From Salinisphaera dokdonensis (lineage in GTDB: Bacteria; Pseudomonadota; Gammaproteobacteria; Nevskiales; Salinisphaeraceae), in NCBI RefSeq assembly GCF_040361215.1, contig NZ_APND01000004.1, positions 124,001 to 188,000 on the forward strand: 64,000 bases of DNA, written 5' to 3'. Under the pieces are notes generated by a model, which was not told the DNA's origin, did no database searches, and was given only the letters and a program-made list of their open reading frames with translations. The position numbers and the translations under genes were made by a program. This document shows positions 1 through 9,374 of this stretch, piece by piece; the first letter of the stretch is position 1, and every line of letters starts with the position of its first letter.

Positions 1-642
1 GCGGTCGGCGCCCAGTCGATCGGCGAGAGTGGCGTGCCGCTGGTGACGGCACTCAAGGAAAGTGGCAGCGAAACGCTTGGCACGGTGGTGAACGTGCTCG
101 GTCTTGCTGGCCTGATCGCCTCGTTCTTTTCGATCATATTCGGCTATAGCCGCCTGGTCTTTGCACTTTCGAGGGCCGGCTATCTACCCAAGTTCCTGTC
201 ACTGACGAGTTCCCGCAAGGCGCCGACGTGGGCGCTGATCGTGCCCGGGGTTCTGGGTTTCCTGGTTTCGCTCAGCGGCGCAGGAGATCTGATTCTGGGT
301 ATGGCCGTGGTCGGCGCGACCCTGTCCTACGCACTGATGGCGCTCAGCCATATTCTGTTGCGCGTGAACCAGCCGGATCTGAAACGGCCCTATCGGACAC
401 CGGGCGGCATGGTCACCTCTGGCATCGCATTGGTGCTGTCGCTGATCGCGTTGACCGGCGTGTACGCGTTCGATCCGCGTGCCTTTGGCTACACCATGGT
501 GTTGTTCGCGATCGGCGCGGCGTATTTCTTCCTGTTCAGTAAAAACCATCTGGTGGCGAAGACGGCGGAAGAGGAGTTCGCGCTGTTGGCGCAGGCGGAG
601 TCGGATCTTGAAGAAGATGACGGGGCATCGACCTCGCCCTAA
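1..642 (+). CDS. APC-family amino acid/ethanolamine permease, C-terminal part
   Basis: The reading frame is open from base 1, so the gene starts outside the window and only about 213 C-terminal residues are seen. Several hydrophobic membrane segments are visible, with the APC-type stretch FGYSRLVFALSRAGYLPKFL and the loop LKRPYRTPGG typical of amino acid permeases. The hydrophilic tail (KNHLVAKTAEEEFALLAQAE) resembles that of ethanolamine permeases (Eat), inner-membrane carriers that import ethanolamine for use as carbon or nitrogen. No eut genes are visible, so the substrate is inferred from the tail alone; another amine or amino acid is possible. It converges on yaiI, 50 bases away. Confidence 0.8.
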   Translation, partial: AVGAQSIGESGVPLVTALKESGSETLGTVVNVLGLAGLIASFFSIIFGYSRLVFALSRAGYLPKFLSLTSSRKAPTWALIVPGVLGFLVSLSGAGDLILGMAVVGATLSYALMALSHILLRVNQPDLKRPYRTPGGMVTSGIALVLSLIALTGVYAFDPRAFGYTMVLFAIGAAYFFLFSKNHLVAKTAEEEFALLAQAESDLEEDDGASTSP

Positions 643-692
643 TCAGACCCGTATCTCTGGAAATCGCTTGCCGGCCGCGAGCGAGGCTAGCG

Positions 693-1151
693 TTACGAGG
701 GCCTGCGTTGCTGGCGCGCGAGCAACCGGTCCAGCTGCTGGCCGAAGGCGTGGCGATCATTCTGTTGCAGCGGTGGTGGGCCGCCGGTATCGACTCCGGC
801 GCCGCGCAGGCTGTCCATGAAGTCGCGCATGCTCAGGCGAGCCTTGATGTTGTCACGGGTATACATGTCCCCGCGCGGATTAAGCGCCAAGGCATTCTTC
901 TCGATAGCCTCTGCCGCAAGCGGAATATCTGCGGTTATCACGAGGTCGCCGGCGTCGAGCCGTTTGACGATTTCGTTGTCGGCCACGTCGAAGCCGGCCG
1001 AAACCTGGACAAAGAAGATGTTCGGAGATTTGGGGATGCGGATCGGCTGATTGGCCACCAGCGTCAGGCTGATTCCGGTACGCCGAGCGGCTCGAAACAG
1101 GATGTCCTTGATGACACCCGGGCAGGCGTCCGCGTCGACCCATATCTTCAT
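693..1151 (-). CDS. yaiI: YaiI/YqxD family protein (UPF0178, DUF188)
   Basis: This 152-residue protein matches the YaiI/YqxD family along its length: it opens with KIWVDADACPGVIKDILFRA and has the conserved DLVITADIPLA and NPRGDMYTRDNI stretches. The DADACP start and later acidic residues recall PIN-like nuclease folds, but the family has no firmly known reaction, so none is assigned. The C-terminal tail after about residue 125 is Gln/Arg rich and poorly conserved. It is transcribed alone and converges on the permease gene. Family assignment is strong; function is unknown. Confidence 0.85.
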   Translation of the reverse strand: MKIWVDADACPGVIKDILFRAARRTGISLTLVANQPIRIPKSPNIFFVQVSAGFDVADNEIVKRLDAGDLVITADIPLAAEAIEKNALALNPRGDMYTRDNIKARLSMRDFMDSLRGAGVDTGGPPPLQQNDRHAFGQQLDRLLARQQRRPS

Positions 1152-1518
1152 GGTTTGCTCAAAGCGCTGTCAGTCAGGCCCTTGGCTTGCTCACGGGCGG
1201 AGCGTGCCCATACGCGGTGGTAGGCGGGCTCGGTAGCCGGTGTGCGGCTGGCGTGCCTGGCGTTGGACGGAAGGGGTGGCGGGGCAAATATGACTGTGCC
1301 CGCGCCTCCGCTACATGCCGGACAGCATCAACGAGATGTTGCCCATTCCGAAGAACGGTCAGCGACCGCTGCTGCTATCCGACATATAGAGGTTTGAATC
1401 GCGAAGATTCGGTACTAATGCATTAGCCGGTTGGGTCCGCAAGCGTTCTCGAAAAATCGAACGCGCGTTGCTTGAGCCGCGCCAGGCGCGACACGCCAAC
1501 CGTCATGCAATATTTTCT
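1152..1518. other. Gene-less stretch between csp and yaiI
   Basis: No frame here has plausible coding character or a ribosome binding site. An imperfect stem (GCGTTC...GAACGC, about 1444-1465) lies some 55 bases past the csp stop on the minus strand but has no T-run, so I do not call it a terminator. The stretch should hold the yaiI promoter, which I could not pin down. Confidence 0.5.
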
Positions 1519-1725
1519 TTAAACCGCGACAACCTTGTTGGCGCACGGTCCTTTCTTGCCTTCGCCCACTTCGAACTCGACCGCCTGGCCGTCTTCGAGG
1601 GTGGCAAAGCCGCCGCCGTTCTGGATTTCAGAGTGGTGCACGAAAAGGTCCTTGCTGCCATCCTCGGGAGCGATGAAGCCGAAACCCTTCTCGGAACTGA
1701 ACCACTTAACGGTGCCTTTGGCCAT
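1519..1725 (-). CDS. CspA-family cold-shock protein
   Basis: This encodes a 68-residue single cold-shock domain that binds single-stranded RNA/DNA and acts as an RNA chaperone in the cytoplasm. The RNP1 motif (KGFGFI, about residues 13-18) and RNP2 motif (LFVHHS, about 28-33) are intact, and the length equals that of the E. coli CspA family. The frame extends 17 codons upstream, but MAKGTVKWF is the family's usual N-terminus and is preceded by an AAAGAGAA purine-rich site, so the ATG at 1725 is chosen. The AT-rich leader upstream is long, as is common for csp genes. Which csp paralogue it is, and whether it is cold-induced, cannot be told. Confidence 0.93.
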   Translation of the reverse strand: MAKGTVKWFSSEKGFGFIAPEDGSKDLFVHHSEIQNGGGFATLEDGQAVEFEVGEGKKGPCANKVVAV

Positions 1726-2176
1726 AATTTTCTCTTTGCTTGATCGAACTAATTGTTTGCAGATTTCTGCGCGCACAGTGTAACTGTTGAACCCGGCCCG
1801 AGGCTAAAAAACAAGAAATTAATTTGCATGGCCCTCAGGCGCAGAGTGCTGATTAGACAGGCGGCAAGCGAAGTAGGTCAGGCCTAATCCGGAAATAATG
1901 TCATTCGGCCCAGATACCTATGGGCGTTTCGAGTCATGTTCTGGTCGTCTGGCGGCGGCGTTTCTCGATGCTTTGCCGTGGCAAAGATGGTTGCGCGAAA
2001 CCATTGTCGTCTGCGCGAATATGCGCCGTGTGGAGTGATTTGCTCCTCCTCGCGTGCAGATGGAAGAGCTTGTGTGAAGCATAGTGCTCAGCTGTCGCTT
2101 GTTCGACTCAAGCCAAACGGGTGCGTTGCCGATAGGGCGGGGTCGAGCGAATTGCCACCCATCGGAAAGACCTGCC
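1726..2176. other. Divergent intergenic region, csp / PilZ gene
   Basis: This 451-base gap holds the leader and promoter of the csp gene (minus) and the promoter of the PilZ gene (plus). It is visibly more AT-rich near 1805-1830. Small open frames exist but lack ribosome binding sites. I could not identify a convincing -35/-10 pair. Confidence 0.4.
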
Positions 2177-2959
2177 ATGCCGAACGCGCGTTATGCCGAA
2201 ATCGACTCTCCTCAAGCGATTGCAGACGCCTTTGTAGATCTCACGCGCAACGTGCACGAGGTGACGCTGCGTTTCGACGGCAGCATGATCCATTACCCGG
2301 TCTCGGTGATGGCCGTGGATCGGATTCTGGGTCACTGCTTGCTTGATATTACCGGCATCGGCGACGTCAGTCGGCTCCTCACGGTGCAGCAGCCATTCGT
2401 ACTCCACGCGCGGCAGGCCTCGGCCGCGTTGCAGACCAGTTCGATGTCGACCTTCGAAGTCGTCAAGCGTTCTGCACGTCTGGGGCTGCGCTGTGCGCTT
2501 CCGTCGCATCTGATTCTGCTGAAACGTCGCGGCTATTTCCGTGCCGCCTTGAATGACGGTATGGCAGTAGAGGTCGTCCTCTCCGGCGCGCGCGGCTGCG
2601 AATGGCGTGCGACGCTGCGGGATCTTTCGATCGGCGGCTGTTTGCTGAGCCTGCCGTCGGGTGAAGAGGCGGGGCTCGAGATCGGGAGCGGGCGCTACCA
2701 GGCGCGCGCCTGTTTCCCCAATGGTGAGACGTTCGAGGCGTCGAGCCATCTCAGCCACAGTTATGTCGATGAAGACGCCGGCCTGACATATATCGGTGTC
2801 ACGTTTGATATCGGCCTCGAAAAGGAAGCGCGCGAAGCCTGGTTCTATGTCCGCGAGGTCGAGCGGGAAGTGGCGCGCCAGACAAGTGTGCGCCCCGAGT
2901 TACGACCGCTTGCCGCTTCAAGGCTTTTCGAGGGCGATTCAGACAGTCTGGCGCAGTAA
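2177..2959 (+). CDS. YcgR-like PilZ-domain c-di-GMP receptor
   Basis: A 260-residue protein with the two-part layout of YcgR-type flagellar brakes: an N-terminal beta-rich YcgR-like domain (about 1-110) and a C-terminal PilZ domain (about 115-235). The c-di-GMP-binding signature is present: the arginine cluster KRRGYFR near residues 116-122 and DLSIGG at 149-154. Such proteins couple c-di-GMP to motility or surface behaviour; the target is not shown here, as no flagellar genes are nearby. The start at 2177 is preceded by GGAAAG; an upstream in-frame start would add 31 unlike residues. The next gene makes and breaks c-di-GMP, so the two may work together (inference). Confidence 0.85.
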   Translation: MPNARYAEIDSPQAIADAFVDLTRNVHEVTLRFDGSMIHYPVSVMAVDRILGHCLLDITGIGDVSRLLTVQQPFVLHARQASAALQTSSMSTFEVVKRSARLGLRCALPSHLILLKRRGYFRAALNDGMAVEVVLSGARGCEWRATLRDLSIGGCLLSLPSGEEAGLEIGSGRYQARACFPNGETFEASSHLSHSYVDEDAGLTYIGVTFDIGLEKEAREAWFYVREVEREVARQTSVRPELRPLAASRLFEGDSDSLAQ

Positions 2960-3634
2960 TCGCTGGAGTGAGCAGCGGGTAGGCGACTGCGAAGCGCCAA
3001 GCGTCGCCCGCTAATCGACTACTTCGCGGGTCTCGGCGCGGGATTTCTTCAGTGTCATCCTGAACGAGAGCGTGCAACGTGGGCAGTGCCTTCTATCGCG
3101 GCGTCAGCCGGAACGATAGCCTGCGTGTCGAAGCAGCCGCAGCACTTGAGTGCAGCGCAAGGATCTGCGAACAGCGCGGCGGGTGCGACCTGATCGCTGG
3201 ATTCGACGTCAATTCTAAAGGTCGTGCGGTGGCGAGTTTGCCTTCTCCGTCGCTTGCATATGGTCGACATCAATCCCTATTCACGGTGCCGCCGAATCTC
3301 AAGGCGGGGCCGTGGTCTGCACCGGCACTCGATAGGATGCGCTCGCGCAGGGGCTTTCTACATGCAAAGTCTTTCGTGAGACGCCACCGAACCAGTCCGC
3401 GATCCATCGAATCGGTCTCGTGTGACTGCACACCACTTGTCGCGCAGCCACAAGCTGGCTGCATGCATGTTTGGCGAGCGACCGGCGTGGCGCTTGTCCT
3501 GGGATAAAGTTTTGCCGCCGGCGGCCGATGGAAAGTCTGATCTAGTTTAATGCGTACCAACCGCCGACGGCCGCCGTGATTTCAGCGTTGCCCAGGTCGA
3601 TGGAAACGCGTCCATCGCGATGGGAGTAAGTAGT
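2960..3634. other. Gene-less stretch downstream of the PilZ gene
   Basis: About 675 bases without a gene I can support. An open frame of 142 codons (3079-3507, plus) has no ribosome binding site, no recognisable domain and an Arg/Ser/Cys-rich composition typical of non-coding high-GC DNA. An inverted repeat just after the PilZ stop (AGCGGG...CCGCT, about 2974-3012) could be a transcript-end stem but has no T-run. Confidence 0.45.
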
Positions 3635-5755
3635 GTGAGCATAGATTACATGTTCGGAACCTACGACTACCGGATCACCGTCCTGGCTGTTGTAGTGGCT
3701 ATTCTTGCCTCTTATACCGCGCTGGATCTGGTCGGTCGCGTCAGTGCCGCCACGCGAAGTCGCGACGCTTTCGCTTGGCTTGCGGCCGGCGCGGTCGCGA
3801 TGGGTACCGGTATCTGGTCCATGCATTTCGTGGGCATGCTCGCCTTCGAGCTGCCGATCGAGATGGGCTACGACATCCATATCACGGCGCTGTCGTGGTT
3901 GATGGCGGTGCTTGCTTCGTCGGTCGCTCTGTTCTTGGCCAGTCGTGCGGCATTGTCGCGTGCACGCCTGTTGATCGGTGCCGTGTTCATGGCTGTCAGC
4001 ATCGCAGGGATGCACTACACGGGCATGGCGGCGATGCTCATGGAGCCCGGGATCGTCTACGACCCCCTATGGGTCGGAATCTCTCTGCTCATCGCCTTGG
4101 CCGCGTCGGGCGCTGCGTTGTGGATCGCCTTCTATCTGCGTGAAGTCAGCCGTGTGCGCGGTTTCGCTGGCAAGGCGGGCGCTGCGGTGTTCATGGGCGC
4201 TGCCATCGTCGGCATGCACTATGCGGGCATGGCGGCCGCCAAGTTCCCGATCGGCAGTATTTGTGGCGCGGCGTCGCAGCTCGACAGTGTCTGGCTGGCC
4301 ACGCTGGTTGGTGCTTGTACCATCCTGTTGCTGGGCACCGCGCTTACAGCGGCGGCCCTGGACCGCCGACTGGAGAGCCACACCGCCCAGCTGATCTACT
4401 CGCTGAGTGAGGCCAATTCCAGCCTGCGCCATGCAAGCCGGCACGATCCGCTTACCAATCTCGCCAATCGTCATCTGCTGCATGAGCGTGTCGAACAGGC
4501 GCTTATGCAGTGGCGTGAGAAGAAGACCCGATTCTCGATCGCATATATCGATCTCGATGGTTTCAAGGTAATCAACGATCAACTGGGTCATGACGTCGGC
4601 GACCAGCTGCTCAAACGCGCCGGGGCGGCGATGACGTCCGTCGTACGCCATGGGGATACCGTGGCGAGAATGGGCGGCGATGAGTTCATCGTGGTGCTGC
4701 AGGGGCTGAGCACGCAAGAGGCGGTCGCCCGGGTATGCGAGAAACTGCTCGACGCCATCGCCCAGGTCGGTGAGGGGTCCGCCCGTCTTTCCGCCAGTAT
4801 CGGTTCGGCTACCTGCCCGAGGGATGGGACCGCGCTTTCCGATCTGGTCACGGCCGGCGATGTCGCGATGTATATCGCCAAGAACAAGGGCAAGAACTGC
4901 TACCAGGCTTACGAGTCGAGCATGGCGACGCGTATTGCCGAGGAATACACCGTGCAGGAAGACCTGCGCGATGCGATCCAGGACGGCGAGCTGGTGGTGT
5001 ATTACCAGCCCAAGTACTCGACCCGAGATCGGCAGCTCACCGGCGCAGAGGCGTTGGTGCGCTGGGAACATCCAGACAAGGGCATGATTCCGCCGGATCA
5101 GTTCATCGGCATCGCCGAGCGCAGCGGGCTGATCAACGATCTGGAATCCTGGGTGCTCGATTCGGTCTGCGCGCAGATCAGACGCTGGCTGGACATGGGG
5201 CTGGAGGTGCCGCCGATCTCGGTGAACCTGTCCGCGATTCGTATCCACAACGAGGATCTGCCGGAACGTACCCAGGCTTGCCTCGATAAGCACGGCGTCG
5301 CAGCCAGCTATCTGATGTTCGAAATCACCGAATCGCTCGCGGTGCGCGAGATCCTGCGCGCGGTCGAAGCACTCAAACGTTTCAGCGCCATGGGTGTACG
5401 CGTTGCGCTGGACGATTTCGGTACCGGTCATTCGAGCCTGTCGTATCTTCGCCAGCTGCCGATTCAGCAGCTCAAGATCGATCGCTCGTTCATCAAGGAC
5501 CTGGGTGCCTGTGATGGCGACCACGTCGAGATCGTGCGCTCGATTATCGGCTTGGCCCACGCCCTGCGACTGCGTGTCGTCGCTGAAGGTGTGGAGACAG
5601 AGCAGCAGATGGCGTTTCTCGACAGTCTAGACTGTGACGAGGTGCAGGGCTTTCTCATGGGCCGTCCGGTGCCGGCAGCCGCTTTCGGTGAAGTGGTCGC
5701 GCAGCAGTCCGGTCGCGCCGGCAAGGCGACTCTCCACATGTTGCCTGGCGCATAG
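3635..5755 (+). CDS. MHYT-GGDEF-EAL membrane c-di-GMP cyclase/phosphodiesterase
   Basis: About 706 residues. The N-terminal MHYT sensor is an integral membrane domain with seven hydrophobic segments and repeated MHF/MHY motifs (SMHFVGM, GMHYTGM, GMHYAGM), thought to bind metal and sense a diatomic gas. A GGDEF cyclase domain follows with intact MGGDEF and an RHGD inhibitory I-site exactly five residues upstream. The C-terminal EAL phosphodiesterase has EALVRWEHP and DDFGTGHSSLSYL, both catalytically complete by eye. The GTG at 3635 is chosen because GGGAG lies 8 bases before it; ATG at 3620 and 3650 are alternatives. Which activity dominates cannot be read from sequence. A terminator follows at 5817-5846. 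Confidence 0.93.
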   Translation: MSIDYMFGTYDYRITVLAVVVAILASYTALDLVGRVSAATRSRDAFAWLAAGAVAMGTGIWSMHFVGMLAFELPIEMGYDIHITALSWLMAVLASSVALFLASRAALSRARLLIGAVFMAVSIAGMHYTGMAAMLMEPGIVYDPLWVGISLLIALAASGAALWIAFYLREVSRVRGFAGKAGAAVFMGAAIVGMHYAGMAAAKFPIGSICGAASQLDSVWLATLVGACTILLLGTALTAAALDRRLESHTAQLIYSLSEANSSLRHASRHDPLTNLANRHLLHERVEQALMQWREKKTRFSIAYIDLDGFKVINDQLGHDVGDQLLKRAGAAMTSVVRHGDTVARMGGDEFIVVLQGLSTQEAVARVCEKLLDAIAQVGEGSARLSASIGSATCPRDGTALSDLVTAGDVAMYIAKNKGKNCYQAYESSMATRIAEEYTVQEDLRDAIQDGELVVYYQPKYSTRDRQLTGAEALVRWEHPDKGMIPPDQFIGIAERSGLINDLESWVLDSVCAQIRRWLDMGLEVPPISVNLSAIRIHNEDLPERTQACLDKHGVAASYLMFEITESLAVREILRAVEALKRFSAMGVRVALDDFGTGHSSLSYLRQLPIQQLKIDRSFIKDLGACDGDHVEIVRSIIGLAHALRLRVVAEGVETEQQMAFLDSLDCDEVQGFLMGRPVPAAAFGEVVAQQSGRAGKATLHMLPGA

Positions 5756-5816
5756 CCAGCTTTTGCGGAGCCCGCCCCGCTCGCGGCACTGCCGTTTTCG
5801 CTAACACTCCAGGCAT

Positions 5817-5846
5817 AAAAAAAGCCCCGCCGAAGCGGGGCTTTTT
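5817..5846. terminator. Bidirectional intrinsic terminator
   Basis: A perfect stem AAAAGCCCCGC / GCGGGGCTTTT with loop CGAA. The T-run on one strand and A-run on the other let it end both the MHYT-GGDEF-EAL gene (plus) and acnA (minus). Confidence 0.93.
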
Positions 5847-5868
5847 CACGAACACTGGACGTTCGTTA

Positions 5869-8607
5869 TCAGGCGGCCTTGGCCAGCTGACGCAGCACGT
5901 AGTGCAGGATGCCGCCGTTCTGGTAGTAGTCCCATTCCTTCGGCGTGTCGATCCGGACCTTGGCTTCGAATTCAGTGGTCTCGCCACTTTCCTTCGTTGC
6001 CTTTACGGTCACGCTCGTGGCACCGGCGGACAGGCCTTCGATATCGAAGGTTTCGCTGCCATCGAGCCCATGGGAGTCGGCGCTTTCGCCTTCCTTGAAC
6101 TGCAGGGGCAGCACGCCCATGCCGACCAGGTTCGAGCGATGGATACGCTCGAACGACTGGGCGATCACCGTCTTGACGCCCAGTAGCAGGGTGCCCTTGG
6201 CGGCCCAGTCACGCGAGGAACCGGTGCCGTATTCCTTGCCGGCGAGGACGACGAGCGGCGTGCCCTCGTCCTTGTACTGCATGGCGGCGTCGTAGATGAA
6301 CATCTCGTCGCCGGAGGGCTGATGACGGGTCCAGCCGCCTTCGGTGCCCGGGGCGAGCAGGTTGCGCAGGCGGACGTTGGCGAAGGTGCCGCGCATCATG
6401 ACTTCATGGTTGCCACGGCGCGAGCCATAGCTGTTGAAGTCCGACGGCTTGACGCCTTTTTCCTGCAGGTACTGGCCTGCGGGCGAGTCCTTGGTGATCG
6501 CACCGGCCGGGGAGATATGGTCGGTGGTGATCGAGTCACCCAGCAGGGCCAGGCAACGCGCGCTCTTGATCGTCGGGATGTCGTCCACGTCGACCGACAT
6601 GCCTTCGAAGTAGGGCGGGTTCTGCACGTAGGTGCTGTTGTCGTCCCAGTCGAAGATTTCGCCTTCCGGTACGTCAAGGCCCTTCCAGCGGGAGTCGCCG
6701 GCAAACACGTCGCCGTAGCTGTCCTTGAACATCTCGGAGTTCAGCGAAGTGCCGATGGTGTCGTAGATTTCCTTCTGAGACGGCCACAGGTCCTTCAGGT
6801 AGACGTCGTTCCCGTCGGCGTCCTGGCCCAGCGGGTCGCTGGTCAGATCGGTATCGATCGTGCCGGCCAGCGCGTAGGCCACGACCAGCGGCGGGCTCGC
6901 CAGGAAGTTCATGCGCACGTCGCCATGCACACGGCCTTCGAAGTTGCGGTTGCCCGAGAGCACGGAGGCGACGTTGAGATCGTGGCTGCGAACGGCTTCG
7001 CCGATCGGCTCCGGCAGCGGGCCGGAGTTGCCGATGCAGGTCGTGCAGCCGTAACCCACGAGCTGGAAGCCGAGCTTGTCGAGATCCGTGTCGAGACCGG
7101 CCTTTTCGAGGTACTCGGTCACCACCTTGGAGCCGGGGGCCAGCGACGTCTTGACCCACGGCTTGACCTGCAGGCCCTTCTGGATCGCGTTACGCGCCAG
7201 CAGGCCGGCGCCGATCATCACGGCCGGGTTGGAGGTGTTGGTGCAGGAAGTGATCGCAGCGATCACGACCGAGCCGTCGTGCAAGTCGAAGTCGGCGTCC
7301 TTGTAGGAGACCGGCGCGTGCACGGGGCCGCCGATGTCGTCGGATGCCAGGCCGGCTTCGCTCTGCTGCTTCGACTCGGCCATGCTCTTTTCCTGCTTCT
7401 CCGCACGGCCTTTCATGAACGGCTCGACTTCGCGGCGATAGGTCTTCTGCATGTCGGTGAGCAGCACGCGATCCTGCGGGCGCTTCGGGCCGGCAAGCGA
7501 CGGCTGCACGGTGGACAGGTCCAGTTCCAGCACGTCGGTGTAGTCGGCGTCGGGCTCGCCTTCTTCACGCCACATGCCCTGCGCCTTGGCGTACGCCTCG
7601 ACCAGGTCTAGCTGTTCCTGCGGACGGCCGGTGAGTTCCATGTAGCGAATGGTCTCGCCATCAACCGGGAAGATGCCGCAGGTCGCGCCGTATTCCGGCG
7701 CCATGTTGGCGATTGTGGCACGGTCGGCCAGCGGCAGATCGGCCAGGCCGTCGCCGAAGAATTCGACGAACTTGCCGACCACGCCCTTGGCGCGCAGCAT
7801 TTCGGTAACGGTCAGCACGAGATCGGTGGCAGTGGTGCCTTCGGCGAGCTTGCCCTTGAGCTTGAAGCCGACGACCTGCGGGATGAGCATGGTGATGGGC
7901 TGGCCCAGCATGGCTGCTTCGGCTTCGATGCCGCCAACGCCCCAGCCGAGCACGCCTACGCCGTTGATCATCGTGGTATGGCTGTCGGTGCCGACCAGCG
8001 TGTCCGGGTAGGCCAGATTGGTGTCTTCGTTGCCGAACACAACACGGGCCAGATATTCCAGATTGACCTGATGGACGATGCCGGTGTCCGGCGGCACGAC
8101 CTTGAAGTTGTCGAACGCACCCTGACCCCAGCGCAGGAACGCATAACGCTCCTTGTTGCGGTTGAATTCGAGCTTGGCGTTCAGATCGAAGGCCTTGTCG
8201 CTGCCGTACTCGTCGACCATGACGGAGTGGTCGATGACCAGCTCGGCGGGGGACAGGGGATTGATCTTGTCTGCGCTGCCACCGAGGTTTGCCATGGCGT
8301 CGCGCATGGCGGCCAGGTCGACGATCGCCGGCACGCCGGTGAAGTCTTGCAGAACGACGCGCGCCGGGGTGAAGGCGATTTCCTTGTTCGGCTCGGCCTT
8401 GGCGTCCCAGTTCGCCATCGCCTTGATGTCCTCGGCGTCGACGTTGGAACCGTCTTCATGACGGAGCAGGTTCTCGAGCAGAATCTTCTGCGCGTAGGGC
8501 AGCTTCGCCACGCCCGGGAACTGTTCCTGAAGCTTGGGAATGCTGAAGTAGTCGAAACTGCGATCGCCGGCAGTAAACTGCGAGCGTGTATTGAAACTGT
8601 CCGTCAT
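5869..8607 (-). CDS. acnA: Aconitate hydratase A
   Basis: A 912-residue monomeric [4Fe-4S] aconitase that interconverts citrate and isocitrate in the TCA cycle. Its length and sequence match AcnA/IRP1-type enzymes. Cluster ligands are in TSCTNTSNP and GYGCTTCIGNSGPLPEP, and the substrate-binding DSHTTMINGVGVLGWGVGG and swivelling-domain GSSRDWAAKG motifs are present. It is transcribed alone, between its own terminator and hflD, with a TATAAT -10 element about 70 bases upstream of the start. AcnA-type enzymes are usually the stress-stable form; whether acnB also exists cannot be seen here. Confidence 0.97.
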   Translation of the reverse strand: MTDSFNTRSQFTAGDRSFDYFSIPKLQEQFPGVAKLPYAQKILLENLLRHEDGSNVDAEDIKAMANWDAKAEPNKEIAFTPARVVLQDFTGVPAIVDLAAMRDAMANLGGSADKINPLSPAELVIDHSVMVDEYGSDKAFDLNAKLEFNRNKERYAFLRWGQGAFDNFKVVPPDTGIVHQVNLEYLARVVFGNEDTNLAYPDTLVGTDSHTTMINGVGVLGWGVGGIEAEAAMLGQPITMLIPQVVGFKLKGKLAEGTTATDLVLTVTEMLRAKGVVGKFVEFFGDGLADLPLADRATIANMAPEYGATCGIFPVDGETIRYMELTGRPQEQLDLVEAYAKAQGMWREEGEPDADYTDVLELDLSTVQPSLAGPKRPQDRVLLTDMQKTYRREVEPFMKGRAEKQEKSMAESKQQSEAGLASDDIGGPVHAPVSYKDADFDLHDGSVVIAAITSCTNTSNPAVMIGAGLLARNAIQKGLQVKPWVKTSLAPGSKVVTEYLEKAGLDTDLDKLGFQLVGYGCTTCIGNSGPLPEPIGEAVRSHDLNVASVLSGNRNFEGRVHGDVRMNFLASPPLVVAYALAGTIDTDLTSDPLGQDADGNDVYLKDLWPSQKEIYDTIGTSLNSEMFKDSYGDVFAGDSRWKGLDVPEGEIFDWDDNSTYVQNPPYFEGMSVDVDDIPTIKSARCLALLGDSITTDHISPAGAITKDSPAGQYLQEKGVKPSDFNSYGSRRGNHEVMMRGTFANVRLRNLLAPGTEGGWTRHQPSGDEMFIYDAAMQYKDEGTPLVVLAGKEYGTGSSRDWAAKGTLLLGVKTVIAQSFERIHRSNLVGMGVLPLQFKEGESADSHGLDGSETFDIEGLSAGATSVTVKATKESGETTEFEAKVRIDTPKEWDYYQNGGILHYVLRQLAKAA

Positions 8608-8671
8608 AGGTTCTTATCTCCAAAGACACTCGGTGGATCTTCGGCCCGATTTCTATCCGGGCTCCTGAAAG

Positions 8672-8707
8672 CGCGCACATTATAGCTTTTTCGTGCGGCT
8701 GCCTGCA
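8672..8707 (-). promoter_or_regulatory. Candidate acnA promoter
   Basis: On the minus strand a perfect -10 hexamer TATAAT lies at 8684-8679, about 70 bases upstream of the acnA ATG. The -35 region (around 8702-8707) is poor. A short inverted repeat GCCCG/CGGGC (8644-8662) lies in the predicted leader. Confidence 0.4.
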
Positions 8708-8744
8708 GACAGCGCCACAGGCGTGGGTGAGGCGATAGCGGCTG

Positions 8745-9374
8745 CTAGCGCACGGGCGCGCTGGGGCCGATGCTCTCCAGGGATTTGAGCAATGCCTTGC
8801 GCCGAAAGAACAGGGTGATGAAGCCGCCACCGCACTGGCGCCACATGATCGCGCAGCGAACGGCAGCCAGCAGTTGCGTGCGTGCTCGAGCCTGAATCGC
8901 CTCGTTCTGTAGATATGTCGGATGCCCGTGAAGCATTATGCGCGGCTTCACGGGGCTGATGCTGTTGCGGTAGGCGTCGTCAAGAATGGCTGGCACGTCG
9001 GCCGCTTCTGCAAGGCGCGCGCGATCGATGGCGCCGCGAATTCTCTTCAACGCGGCATCGTCTTTCAGCAGCGCGCCGGACAGGCGCAGGATCTGGCCAA
9101 TATAGCGCGCGACGAGCGCGGCTTTCTGGTCCGGTTTATGTCCGGCCAATTGACCCTTCAGGTAAGCAATGCCGTCACCTACGCTCGACAGATCGCCATA
9201 GACGTCGACGACCGAGTCCGGATCGGTCGAGAAGATGGCGTGCTGGGCGACTTCCATACGCTGTGGCAGGTCGCGGCCGTCGGATGCCAGCTCATGCGCG
9301 TAGAGCGCGAACTGCGCCACGCCGGCCAGAGAAAGGGCCTGGTCGCGCAGGGTGTGCATTGATTGTTCGCTCAT
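8745..9374 (-). CDS. hflD: High frequency lysogenization protein HflD homolog
   Basis: A 209-residue, largely helical protein matching the HflD family, a peripheral inner-membrane protein that in E. coli sequesters lambda CII. Its cellular role outside phage infection is unclear. It has the family's pattern, for example SVYGDL-like VYGDLSSVGDGIAYLKGQL and the C-terminal VRCAIMWRQCGG stretch. It sits right after mnmA with a 4-base ATGA overlap, the classic nudJ-mnmA-hflD order, which strongly supports the call. purB, the usual next gene in enterobacteria, is absent; acnA follows instead. Confidence 0.88.
   Translation of the reverse strand: MSEQSMHTLRDQALSLAGVAQFALYAHELASDGRDLPQRMEVAQHAIFSTDPDSVVDVYGDLSSVGDGIAYLKGQLAGHKPDQKAALVARYIGQILRLSGALLKDDAALKRIRGAIDRARLAEAADVPAILDDAYRNSISPVKPRIMLHGHPTYLQNEAIQARARTQLLAAVRCAIMWRQCGGGFITLFFRRKALLKSLESIGPSAPVR

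Noticed and set aside
1444..1465. Terminator after the cold-shock gene
   Set aside because: The stem is imperfect and no T-run follows on the minus strand.
3079..3507. 142-codon open frame in the gap after the PilZ gene
   Set aside because: No ribosome site, no recognisable domain, Arg/Ser/Cys-rich composition.
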